Assembly: GCA_964462595.1 (NCBI GenBank)
Contig: CAYWXM010000063.1
Span: forward strand, 124,001 to 188,000
Direction of reading: 5' to 3'
DNA: 64,000 nucleotides
From: SURF-21 sp964462595
GTDB lineage: Bacteria; Actinomycetota; Geothermincolia; Geothermincolales; RBG-13-55-18
Position numbers and translations under genes: made by a program. The notes beneath the pieces are model-generated. The model saw only the letters and a list, made by a program, of their open reading frames with translations, did no database searches and was not told where the DNA came from. This document shows positions 43,456 to 52,800 of this stretch, one piece after another (positions within the stretch are counted from its first letter, which is position 1; the number at the start of each line of letters is the position of its first letter).

Positions 43456-44232
43456 ATGGGCACGCCGGAACTGCGCATCTGCCACCTCTATCCCGAGCTG
43501 ATGAACATCTACGGCGACCGCGGAAATATCATCACCCTGGCGCAGCGCTGCCGCTGGCGGAGCTACGGCGTACGGGTCACGCCCGTGAGCCTCGGCGAAA
43601 GCCTGGATGCCGACGAGCACGACCTCTATTTCATCGGAGGCGGCCAGGACCGCGAGCAGATACTGGTGTGCGAGGATCTCAGCCGGGAAAAGGGCGGCGC
43701 CCTGCGCCGTGCGGTCGAGGACGGAGCGGCCCTGCTCTCCATCTGCGGGGGTTACCAGCTCCTGGGCCGCTATTTCCGTACCTGCACCGGAGAGGACCTT
43801 CCCGGCATATCCCTCTTCGACGTGAAAACGGTGGGCGGAGAGACGCGTTTCATCGGCAACGTGGCGGTCAATTGCTCGCTGGAAGGGGTTCAGGTCACGC
43901 TCGTGGGATTCGAAAATCACTCCGGGCGCACCCACCTGGGGGCCGATGCCAGACCGCTGGGTACGGTACTGAAGGGTTACGGCAACAACGGCGAGGATGC
44001 GCAGGAAGGCTGCGTTTACCGTCACGCCATAGGCACCTACCTTCACGGCTCCATACTCCCCAAGAACCCCCAGCTGGCGGACTGGCTCATCCTGCGTGCC
44101 CTGCGCCGTCGCTACGGCATCGAGGCTCTGCCCGCTCTGGACGATTCCATGGAAGACGCCGCCCACCGCGCCGCCATGCAACTCATAACGCGGGAAAAAC
44201 GGCGGAGCCGTATACGCAGAAAACAACCGTGA
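43456..44232 (+). CDS. gatD: Lipid II isoglutaminyl synthase, GatD glutaminase subunit
   Basis: 258 aa. Class I glutamine amidotransferase that supplies ammonia to MurT. Nucleophile Cys97 in SICGGYQLLG and catalytic His197 in GTYLHGSILPKNP, equivalent to Cys94/His189 of the studied enzyme. The opening LRICHLYPELMNIYGDRGN is typical. The GGAAGG at the end of murT serves as its SD, so the two are translationally close. The C-terminus is basic (KRRSRIRRKQP). Confidence 0.95.
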   Translation: MGTPELRICHLYPELMNIYGDRGNIITLAQRCRWRSYGVRVTPVSLGESLDADEHDLYFIGGGQDREQILVCEDLSREKGGALRRAVEDGAALLSICGGYQLLGRYFRTCTGEDLPGISLFDVKTVGGETRFIGNVAVNCSLEGVQVTLVGFENHSGRTHLGADARPLGTVLKGYGNNGEDAQEGCVYRHAIGTYLHGSILPKNPQLADWLILRALRRRYGIEALPALDDSMEDAAHRAAMQLITREKRRSRIRRKQP

Positions 44233-44403
44233 ACGTATCGCCGACGCTCGATATCACGATATCGTAAGAGGCTGCCTATCCGGCGCGCCCTTCTTCTATT
44301 ATGCGGGAATCGCAATCGGGTAGAATATCCCAGATAACGATGTATCCGCTGACCGGCTGGCTGATACCGGAACCCATCACGGCAACAGAGAGGAGCTAAC
44401 GCG

Positions 44404-45651
44404 ATGCGCTACCTGATCATAGGAAACGGCGGGGCCGGGCTGCGCGCCGCCCAGACCATCCGCAAGCGCGATCCAGAAGGCAGGATAACCATGGTGGACG
44501 AGGAGCGTTATCCCTGTTATTACCGTATGAGGCTGCCGGATTACATCAGCGGGCGGAAAAAACGCGATGCCGTCTTCGTGGTAAAGGAGGGCTTCTACGA
44601 GGAGAACGGCATCGAGCTGATGCGGGAGGACGGCGTAGTCTCGCTGCGTCCCGACCAACGCGAGGTGGACCTGAAAAAGGGCGGCACCCTCGCCTTTGAC
44701 CGTCTGCTCATCGCCGCCGGAGCGAGGCCTCGCCAGCTCACCTGCCCGGGCTACAGGCTTGACGGCGTCGTCTACCTGCGCACTCTCGACCAGGCCGAGG
44801 ATATCATCAGGCGCAGCAGGAAGGCGAAAAGCGCCGTAGCCCTGGGAGGAGGCCTGCTGGGGGTGGAGATGGCCCGCGCCTTCAACGAGCTCGAGCTGAC
44901 CACCCATTACCTTATCCGCGAGGACCGTTTCTGGCCCCAGATGCTCGATGCCGCCGGCTCGTCGCTGGTGGAAAAGGTACTGGAGGAAAAGGGGGTCATC
45001 CTGCACAAGCAGGAAGGCATCGAGAATATGCTCGGGGAAGAAAGGCTTGCCGGGGTGAGCACCACCTCCGGTCAGGAGATAGACGCGGACATGGCGGGAA
45101 TTGCTATCGGGGTGGTATCCAACCTGGAATTCCTGGAGGGAAGCGGCATCGAGACCGACCGCGGGGTGATCGTGGACGAACGCCTGCGAACGGGCAAGCC
45201 CGATATCTACGCCGCCGGAGACATCGCGCAGGCTCTTGACGTAGCCAGCGGAGAGCATCGCCTGGTCACCTCCTGGCTTAATACCCAGCGCCAGGGGGAG
45301 ATCGCGGGAACCAACATGAGCGGCGGGGATTCCGCCCTGGAGGGTATCGTCCCCTACAACGTCATCGTCATCTACGGCCTGCCCGTAGCCTCCCTGGGCC
45401 AGGATCTACCCACCGACCAGGAGGGATACGAGGTCCAGACGGGCGATTACCCCAGAGACGGCCTGTATCGCAAGCTGGTCCTCTCGGGCGGGGTACTGGT
45501 CGGGGCCACGCTTATCGGCGACATCGGCGAGGCGCAGGCCATCGAGTCACTGATAAAGACGAGGGCGGATCTGTCTACCTGGCGCGACTGCCTCTTCGAG
45601 CCGGGTTTCGACGCCAGGAGACTCCTGGAGGAACTGAAGTCCCGGGACTAG
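44404..45651 (+). CDS. FAD/NAD(P)-dependent oxidoreductase (NirB/rubredoxin-reductase type)
   Basis: 415 aa. FAD-binding motif IGNGGAGLRAAQTIR at the N-terminus, NAD-binding ALGGGLLGVEMARAF at about 145, and IYAAGDIAQ near 280, the classic order for pyridine nucleotide-disulfide-type reductases without the redox disulfide. The C-terminal LRRLL-like tail is short. Partner protein unknown; it is convergent with fdhE, but that does not show involvement with formate dehydrogenase. AGAGGAG precedes the ATG. Confidence 0.86.
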   Translation: MRYLIIGNGGAGLRAAQTIRKRDPEGRITMVDEERYPCYYRMRLPDYISGRKKRDAVFVVKEGFYEENGIELMREDGVVSLRPDQREVDLKKGGTLAFDRLLIAAGARPRQLTCPGYRLDGVVYLRTLDQAEDIIRRSRKAKSAVALGGGLLGVEMARAFNELELTTHYLIREDRFWPQMLDAAGSSLVEKVLEEKGVILHKQEGIENMLGEERLAGVSTTSGQEIDADMAGIAIGVVSNLEFLEGSGIETDRGVIVDERLRTGKPDIYAAGDIAQALDVASGEHRLVTSWLNTQRQGEIAGTNMSGGDSALEGIVPYNVIVIYGLPVASLGQDLPTDQEGYEVQTGDYPRDGLYRKLVLSGGVLVGATLIGDIGEAQAIESLIKTRADLSTWRDCLFEPGFDARRLLEELKSRD

Positions 45652-45664
45652 CGCGGCAAGCGGT

Positions 45665-46552
45665 TCAGGAGAAAACGGCCGGGGCAGGCTTCAGCCCTTC
45701 CTGCTCCGCGGCGCGGTCTAGCCCCATGAGTTCGGTCACTATATTATCGAGGGGCAGCATAGCCCCCCCGCTCTTCTCGCGCAGGTCAACCGTCTTTATA
45801 TAGTTTCCGCACTTCTTGCAGTATTGCACCCTGTAAGACCTTTCATCCTGCGGGTAGAAATACTCCAGCGAACCCTCCTCGCTGTCCCTGCAGAAAGGGC
45901 ACGAAGCCCGCTTGACGTTCCAGAGCGAATGGCAGAGGCTGCACTCCAGCATCCATCTTCCGCCACCGGCCTCGTAGACTCCCATCAGGGGGTTGCCCCC
46001 GCAGATCGGGCAGTATCCCCGCAGCCAAAGCGAGTGGTCTATCCTGCCCTCCAGGGAAGCGGCGCATTTCCTCAGGAAAGGAGCCAGGCTCTCCCATACG
46101 ATCCCCTCTACCGGGATCCCCGATACGCCCTCCGCGCCGGGCAGATCCTCCAGGCGCCCCTGGCCCGCGAGGACCATCTTCCTTATCTTCTCTATCCTCT
46201 CCCTGTCCTGCCCCATCCAGGAGAGGAATTCCTTGCTGCTGCGACCGCCCAACGCGCCCCTCTCCTCCATGGCGGCGCATATCTCACCCGCGACGCGCAG
46301 CAGATCGCGCGGCGGTATCTCCAGCTCGAGAACATCGAGTATGGGCTTGCCTTCCCTGAGACGGCCATCGACGTCCACGTGCGAGAGGTCGATCGCGCAT
46401 TCTACTTCGTCGAGGGCTTTCTGCTGCACCTCCATTATGGCGCCGTAGAATCCCAGGGAGTCAGAGTACTGGGGAAATCTACCTCTGTACTTCTCGACAG
46501 CCGCGCGAACTCCCGAAACGCCGGGATCTTCGGTTTCGACCTTTATCGTCAT
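45665..46552 (-). CDS. fdhE: Formate dehydrogenase accessory protein FdhE
   Basis: 295 aa. Binds and helps mature formate dehydrogenase. Four cysteine pairs in the C-terminal rubredoxin-like halves: CPICGG, CSLCHS, CPFCRD and CKKCGN, with the WMLECSLCHSLWNVKRASCPFC signature of FdhE. The N-terminal helical half is typical. It is the last gene of the presumed FDH-Rnf run, 163 bp after rnfD, and its presence supports identifying the upstream molybdopterin protein as a formate dehydrogenase. Confidence 0.93.
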   Translation of the reverse strand: MTIKVETEDPGVSGVRAAVEKYRGRFPQYSDSLGFYGAIMEVQQKALDEVECAIDLSHVDVDGRLREGKPILDVLELEIPPRDLLRVAGEICAAMEERGALGGRSSKEFLSWMGQDRERIEKIRKMVLAGQGRLEDLPGAEGVSGIPVEGIVWESLAPFLRKCAASLEGRIDHSLWLRGYCPICGGNPLMGVYEAGGGRWMLECSLCHSLWNVKRASCPFCRDSEEGSLEYFYPQDERSYRVQYCKKCGNYIKTVDLREKSGGAMLPLDNIVTELMGLDRAAEQEGLKPAPAVFS

Positions 46553-46715
46553 GATCCCTTTCCCTCGTATAAGCCCCGACCCACGCTTCCGCGTCCCCGA
46601 AAGCGCCAGCCGGGGCGTGCTTGCCGCTACGTTCCCTCATCTCCCGGGGCGAACCGAAAGATAGGGGCTCACGCCGCTGCGCAGCCCCCATCCGGTGGTC
46701 TCTATAACGTGGCGG

Positions 46716-47657
46716 TTAAGACGCCGAAGGTACCTCTCCGAACTTGCGCCGTACGAGCAGCCGGTTGAGCAGGGGCGTGAAAGCGTTCCCTATGAGTATG
46801 GAATATGCCACGGCTCCCGTGGTTCCTGAGTACAGCCGGATAAGGACGACGAGAACGCCTATCAGTACTCCGTAGATAAGCTGCGCATGTCTCGAGTCAG
46901 GGCTGGTGACCCAGTCGGTGGCCATGAAGAACGATCCCAGCATCAGTCCGCCTGCAAGTATCATGTACAGCGGGTCCTCGCCCAGGATGGCCGAGAGGAT
47001 GAACACGGTGGCCAGGATGGCAGTCGGGATTTGCCAGGTAATATGGCCCTTGTAAAGCAGGTAAGCGGCACCCACCAGTATGGCCAGGACCGACACCTCT
47101 CCCAGGGCTCCACCGGCGTTTCCGAGGAACAGTTCCCAGTAACCCGGGGCAGGTCCCGCCAGCGACGAGGCCCGGATATAGGTCAGCGGTGTAGCCGAGG
47201 TGACGCCGCTGATGCTGCCCAGGTTGTAGGAGATGGGCTGCCACAATCCAGACAGGAAAGAGGTGATCAGGAAACCGAGCAAAGCAGGGTTGAAGAGGTT
47301 GAACCCCAGCCCCCCCATCAGTTCCTTGACTATAGCCACGGCTATAAATGTCCCGATCATCACGTACCAGAAGGGAAGCGTCGGCGGTATCAGCAGGGCC
47401 AGCAGCACGCCGGTCACGATAGCGCTGCAATCCCCGATATGGGCTTTCTTGCGCATGATGGCGCGCATCAACAGCTCGCTGAGAACGGCAGTCACCACCG
47501 CCGCGGCGATGTTGACCACCGCGTAAAGCCGGAAGAAGCCTATGGACACGGCGACAACCGGAATAAGGGCGATAAGCACGTCCCGCATGGCGCCGGACAC
47601 ATCATCCCTGCTCTTCAGATGAGGTGGCGCCGTGACCTTAAAATCGTTTTGTGCCAC
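46716..47657 (-). CDS. rnfD: RnfD / NqrB-like membrane subunit
   Basis: 313 aa, eight to ten transmembrane segments. Seen: IGDCSAIVTGVLLALLIPPTLPFW, KELMGGLGFNLFNPALLGFL, and the region of the covalent FMN site, SGVTSATPL (150-158, Thr156), which in RnfD/NqrB is usually preceded by Asp (DAVTSAT type). Catalyses transmembrane electron transfer coupled to ion movement in the Rnf complex. It follows rnfC by 13 bp. GTG start at 47657 behind AAAGGAGG. The usual partners RnfG, E, A and B are not in this cluster. Confidence 0.92.
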   Translation of the reverse strand: MAQNDFKVTAPPHLKSRDDVSGAMRDVLIALIPVVAVSIGFFRLYAVVNIAAAVVTAVLSELLMRAIMRKKAHIGDCSAIVTGVLLALLIPPTLPFWYVMIGTFIAVAIVKELMGGLGFNLFNPALLGFLITSFLSGLWQPISYNLGSISGVTSATPLTYIRASSLAGPAPGYWELFLGNAGGALGEVSVLAILVGAAYLLYKGHITWQIPTAILATVFILSAILGEDPLYMILAGGLMLGSFFMATDWVTSPDSRHAQLIYGVLIGVLVVLIRLYSGTTGAVAYSILIGNAFTPLLNRLLVRRKFGEVPSAS

Positions 47658-47670
47658 TAAGCTCCTCCTT

Positions 47671-48984
47671 TCATTTCTTGGCGGCGGCGGCTATCTCCGC
47701 CTTCGCGATTCTTACATATCCTACATGGGGTATGCGCGAGGGGCATACGAAAGAGCAGCAACCGCACTCGAAGCAATCTCGCGCTCCGAGTTTGTCCGCC
47801 TCTTCATACTGTCCCTTTTTTATGGCCTTGATCAGCAGGTTGGGCATGAGGAACATCGGGCAGGCATCGACGCACTTGTCGCACCCCACGCACTGCCTCT
47901 CCTCTTCCTCCGGCACCACTTCCTCGGTCAGCACGACGATGCCGCTGGTGCCCTTGATCACCGATGCCGAAAGGTCCTTCTGGGCAAAACCGGTCATCGG
48001 CCCTCCCATTATCACCTTGGAGGGAGCGCCGGCGAACCCCCCGCACTGCTCGATGATGAACGAGATGGGGGTGCCGATCTTGACCATGAGGTTCTTGGGC
48101 TCCTTTATGCCCGGTCCGGTTACCGTCATCACCCTCTCTATCACCGGCTTCCCCAACCTTGCCGCCTCGTAGAGGGCGACCGCCGTCCCGGTGTTCTGCA
48201 CCAGGGCGCCGACCTCGCTGGGGAGCTTCCCGGGCGGCACCTTGCGCCCGGTCAGCGCCTCTATGAGCATCTTCTCATTGCCCTGCGGGTATTTCACCTC
48301 CAGGACCCTGACCTCGATCCCGGGATTCGCGGCGGCCGCCGCTTTCATGGTGTCCACGGCGTCCATCTTGTTGGCCTCTATGCCTATGACGGCCTTGGTG
48401 GCTCCCACCGCCTTCATCATCAATTCGGTGCCGCCCACTATCTCCGCCGCCTTCTCCAGCATCAGGCGATGGTCGCAGGTCAGGAAGGGTTCGCATTCGC
48501 AGCCGTTCAATATCACCACGTCGATAGGCTTGTCGGCGGGCGGTGCCAGCTTGACGCTGGTCGGAAAAGCGGCTCCTCCCAGGCCGACCAGCCCCGCCTC
48601 CTTGGCGATCTTGCGTATGGCGTCCGCATCCAGCGTGTCGACATCGTTGACCTTGTCCCACTTCGACGGCTGCTCGGAGTCCACGTCTATTATCACCATG
48701 TTCACCGGCCTGCCGGCGAAATTTATCCTTTCCTCTATGGCCTTGACCGTGCCCGAAACGCTGGCATGCACGGGCGCGGATACGAAGGCATCGCTCTCTC
48801 CTATCTTCTGGCCAGCCTCCACGTGGTCACCCACGGCAACAGTCGGAGCATTGGGTGCGCCCACATGCTGCGCCAGTGGTATTATCACCTCGTCCGGAAG
48901 CGGTATCGTCACCATGGCCTTGTGCGCGGTGCCTTCTTTCTGGTAAGGAGGATGGATACCGCCTCGGAATGTATCAAGTTTCAC
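47671..48984 (-). CDS. rnfC: RnfC, NADH/FMN-binding electron-transfer subunit
   Basis: 437 aa. In Rnf this peripheral subunit exchanges electrons between NADH and the complex. Seen: FRGGIHPPYQKEGT opening, GLVGLGGAAFPTSVKL (FMN/NAD glycine-rich region), NGCECEPFLTCDHRLM, GGPMTG, and two [4Fe-4S] motifs near the C-terminus (CVGCDKCVDACP and CFECGCCSFVCP). The GTG at 48984 has GGGAGG with a 7-nt spacer; the upstream codons to 48999 contain that SD. It lies 48 bp after the FdnH-like gene. Confidence 0.95.
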   Translation of the reverse strand: MKLDTFRGGIHPPYQKEGTAHKAMVTIPLPDEVIIPLAQHVGAPNAPTVAVGDHVEAGQKIGESDAFVSAPVHASVSGTVKAIEERINFAGRPVNMVIIDVDSEQPSKWDKVNDVDTLDADAIRKIAKEAGLVGLGGAAFPTSVKLAPPADKPIDVVILNGCECEPFLTCDHRLMLEKAAEIVGGTELMMKAVGATKAVIGIEANKMDAVDTMKAAAAANPGIEVRVLEVKYPQGNEKMLIEALTGRKVPPGKLPSEVGALVQNTGTAVALYEAARLGKPVIERVMTVTGPGIKEPKNLMVKIGTPISFIIEQCGGFAGAPSKVIMGGPMTGFAQKDLSASVIKGTSGIVVLTEEVVPEEEERQCVGCDKCVDACPMFLMPNLLIKAIKKGQYEEADKLGARDCFECGCCSFVCPSRIPHVGYVRIAKAEIAAAAKK

Positions 48985-49032
48985 CTGGTTACCTCCCACT
49001 TCTCATCAACTCCCATTTAAGCGCGCCACCCA

Positions 49033-49866
49033 TCACACCTTGGGGTGTGCTTCCTCGAATTTCCTTTCCATGCCCCGGTTGCGGGCGTTGATGACGCCGT
49101 TTATCATCAGGGCCAGCGCAACTCCGCCGAGGGCATAGGCGCCGTACGGGCTGGAAAGCGCGTTGCGGATCTGCACGCCCAGGGGGATGGACGGATCGGC
49201 GGGCAGGCGGTAGGCCTCCGGCTCGTCCGCCAGCACGTAGAGCCAGCGCAGGCCCCCCAGCTCGTCTTTGCCGTACAGGCGCGCCTTGGAGAAACCGGCA
49301 TCCTTGAGCTCCGCGACCCGCTCCTCCGCGGCCTTTATGAGATCTTCCCGGTCACCGAACTGCAATGCTCCGGTGGCGCAGGCTTTTACGCACGCCGGAA
49401 GCATGTCCACGTCGTTGGTCAAGCGGTCCATGCACAGGGTGCAGCGGAACATGCTCTTCTCTTCCTGGTCGTATCCAGGCACGTCGAAGGGGCAGGCGAC
49501 CCGGCACCAGTTGCAGCCTATGCACTTGTCGGGATCGGTCTCCACCCTGGTGATGATGCTGCCATCGCTCAACTTGTATTCCTTGTGTACGGTGGCCTTC
49601 GGGGGGCAGACCTCGACGCAGGCGGCGTCCTTGCAGTGCATGCACTGGTGCTTGGTGAACATCCAGCGCACTTCCCCGTTATCCAGCTTCTCGTTGAAGA
49701 GGATGCGCATGAAAGTATGGGCGCCGAGTTCCGGCGGGTTCTCGTAGCTGCCCGTGAAGGAGGTCTCGACCGCAGGGTTCTGGTTCCACTGCTTGCAGGC
49801 GACCTGGCAACCCCGGCAGGCTATGCACTTGGTCGCGTCGTAGAGTATGGCCTTCTCTTTAGCCAT
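49033..49866 (-). CDS. fdnH: Formate dehydrogenase iron-sulfur (beta) subunit, FdnH-like
   Basis: 277 aa. Four [4Fe-4S] motifs: CIACRGCQVACKQW, CMHCKDAACVEVCP, CIGCNWCRVACPF and CTLCMDRL...CVKAC. One C-terminal transmembrane helix (about 245-263) anchors it, as in FdnH. In FDH-N this passes electrons from the alpha subunit to a cytochrome b gamma subunit; no such gamma gene follows here, rnfC does. AGGGAGG precedes the ATG. It begins 14 bp after fdnG. Confidence 0.93.
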   Translation of the reverse strand: MAKEKAILYDATKCIACRGCQVACKQWNQNPAVETSFTGSYENPPELGAHTFMRILFNEKLDNGEVRWMFTKHQCMHCKDAACVEVCPPKATVHKEYKLSDGSIITRVETDPDKCIGCNWCRVACPFDVPGYDQEEKSMFRCTLCMDRLTNDVDMLPACVKACATGALQFGDREDLIKAAEERVAELKDAGFSKARLYGKDELGGLRWLYVLADEPEAYRLPADPSIPLGVQIRNALSSPYGAYALGGVALALMINGVINARNRGMERKFEEAHPKV

Positions 49867-49880
49867 TTAAGTCACCTCCC

Positions 49881-52800
49881 TCAAGCCTTCCTGACGTTCA
49901 CCAGGAACGCCTTGTATTCCGGGATAAACGAATCGGGGTCCACGATGTGGGCGGTCAGCTGGTTCGCCGAATAGGCGTCCCCATTGTTGCCCCCGGTGCG
50001 CAGCCCCGTGTAGCCGAAGCACCAGGGCATGTAGACCGTCTCGACTTCCTTGCCCCCTACCTTCAGTGTCTGTATGCGCTCGGTGACGCAGGCCCTGCAC
50101 TTGACCTCCCCGCGGGCGCTTTTCACTATCACCTTGTCTCCGTTGGAGATGCCCTCCTTCTCGGCCAGGGCCCGGCTCAACTCCACGAACATCTCCGGCA
50201 TCATCTCGCAAGCCCAGGGCAGGTTGCGGGTCATCTGCCCCGCCTGCCAGTGCTCGGATACCCTGCCGGTGGTGGCCACTACGGGATACTCGGAAGAGCC
50301 CGTCTCCGCCAGCTCGTTAAGCTCCGAATCCCAGATGACGGCCACGGGATTGTATTGCTGTGAACTCATGGCGTTCTCGACCGGGCTCTCCACCGGCTCG
50401 TAATGCTCCGGTAGCGGCCCGTCCGCGAGCCCCGAGGGCACGAACATGCGGCCCTTCCCGTAAGGGAGCATGAGGAACGGGAAGTTGGCCGAGGTCTGCG
50501 GGGGCACCGCGGCGCCGGTGGCCGCGTCCTTGGCGCTGAAGTCGGGGTTGTCGTTGGCGACCCACTTCGACCCGTCCCATTTGACCAGCGCCTTGTCCGG
50601 ATTCCACGGATTCCCCGCCGCGTCGGCCGAACAGCGGTTATAGAATATGCGGCGGTTAACCGGCCATGAGAACGACCACTGCGGGTACAGGCCGAGTTCG
50701 CTCGGGTCCTCCATGCCGGTCCTCTTTGAGAGGTTGCCTTCCTCCGGGAATACGCCCGAGTAGGCCCACAACGCGCATGCGGTCGATCCATCGTCCGCGA
50801 GCTTGCTCATGTTCACTATCTGTTTCTTGTCCGACCAGGTGAAGCCGTTGATGAGCCTGAGGACCTCCTCTGGATCCGGCTCGTCGCCGTAGGGCCAGTA
50901 GAGTTCGGTGATCGCCCCGCGCACGGGAGCGGATTCGTCGTCCTCGTAAAGCTCCTTGACCTTCTTGTAGATCTTGTCCAGCATCCACAGGTCGCTTTTC
51001 GCCTCGCCCGGCGGATCGATCGCCTTGAAACGCCACTGTATCCACTTCCCGCTGTTGGTGGTCGTCCCCTCCTTCTCGGTGGAAGAGGCGGAGGGGAGCA
51101 GGAACACCTCGGTGTTTATATCGCCTGCGTCGGCACCCGGCCGCTTCCAGAAGTTCGAGGTCTCCGTTTCCCACAGGTCCGACACCACCAGCCACTCCAG
51201 CTTGTCCAAGGCGTTGCGCTCCGCTTCCGCGTTGGGACCTCCCACGGCCGGGTTCTGCCCGAAGCACAGCAATCCTTTGATGTTGCCCGCGAGCATCTGC
51301 TCGAACATGGTCACGTGGCTGTAGCTCTTGCCGTTCTTGGTCTTGGGCAGGTACTGGTAAGCGAACTCGCTCTCCGCCGTCGCGTTGTCGCCCCAGTAGG
51401 CCTTGAGCAGGCTTACTATATATTTCTTGGTGGCCTTCCAGCCGCTGTTGCCGGCCGTCTTCAGCTTGTCCTCGACGTATTTGTCCAGGGTGGGGTGCTT
51501 GCTGCTGTTGGGCGTGGGCAGGGAAGTCGGCAGCTGGTTCCAGACCAGGGCGTTCATCGCCCCGCCCATGCCGTTGCCGGCGCCGGCCATGGCGTTTACG
51601 CCTCCGCCGGCGACCCCGATATTCCCGAGCAGGAGCTGCAGTATATCGAAGGCCCTTATCATCTGGGAGGAATGGCTGTGCTGAGTTATCCCCACGCTGT
51701 AGAAGAGGACCCCCGATTTCTTCGCGTCACCGGTGGCGCAGTAGGTCTTGGCTATCTCGATGAATTTTTCCTCCGAGATGCCCGTGACCTCGGCCACCAT
51801 CCTCGAAGTGTACCTCTCGAAGTGCTTCTTCAGCAGCTGGAAGACGCAGTTGGGGTCGCTCAGGGTCGGGTCGGTGAGGGGGTTTCCGTCGGGACCTTTC
51901 TGATAGCCCCAGCTCGCCGCGTCGTATTTTTTCTTCTCGGAGTTGAACCCGGAGAAAAGGCCGGAATCGGCGTCGAAGTCGAAATCCGGGCTGATGAGAT
52001 AGGGCGCATCGGTATAGGCCTTCACGTAATCCGTCTGCACCAGGTCGTTCTGGAGCGCGTAATTCACCAGGCCGCCGAAGAACGCCGAGTCGGTTCCCGG
52101 CCTGATCTGCGCGAAGAGGTCGGCGCGGGAGGCGCTGCGGGTGAAGCGCGGGTCGACCACAATCACCTTGGCCCCGCTCTCCTGGGCTTCGTTTATCCAC
52201 CTCCAGGAAACGGGGCTGGTCTCCGCGTTGTTGGCGCCGCAGACCATGATGCAGTCCGAGTTCTTCATGTCGATCCAGTGATTGGTCATGGGTCCGCGCC
52301 CGAAGGTCGCGCCATTGGCCGCCACGGAGGGCGTCTGGCACAGCCTGCCCGAGAACTCGCGATACACCAGGCCCAGGGCTCGCCCCAGCTGGCCAAACAG
52401 GCATTGCTCCTCGTTGAGGAGAAGCGTGCTGCCCAGGCAGGCGATGGCCTCGGTGCGGTTGCAGGTAAGTTCATCGCCGGTTGACTCGTCCTTTTCCGTC
52501 TCGATGAAGGTCTCGTCGCGGGTCTTCTTTATCCTCTCCGCGATCATCGCGACGGTCTCGTCCCAGGACATCTCCTTCCATTCACTTGCTCCAGCCGCGC
52601 GGTACATGGGCTTGGCGAGACGCCTGTCGCTGTTGGCTATCTCGTAGACCATCGAGCCCTTGCTGCACAGACCGCCGCGGCTTATGGGGTGGTCCGGGTT
52701 TCCCTCGACGTTTACGATCTTACCTTCCTCGGTGGACACCAGGAGGCCACAGCTCACGCCGCAATACTGGCAAGTAGTCCTCGTCTCCTTGCCCCGGGTG

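Noticed and set aside
44246..44270. CGATATC-ac-GATATCG palindrome after gatD as an operator
   Set aside because: It is short, AT/GC mixed and placed at a gene end without a promoter; it could be a weak hairpin but nothing supports a role.
47632..49020. A 462-codon open frame on the plus strand
   Set aside because: Antisense to rnfC, which has two complete [4Fe-4S] motifs.
52338..52340. Selenocysteine (TGA) at the FDH active site
   Set aside because: The codon is TGC, so no Sec and no need for a SECIS element.
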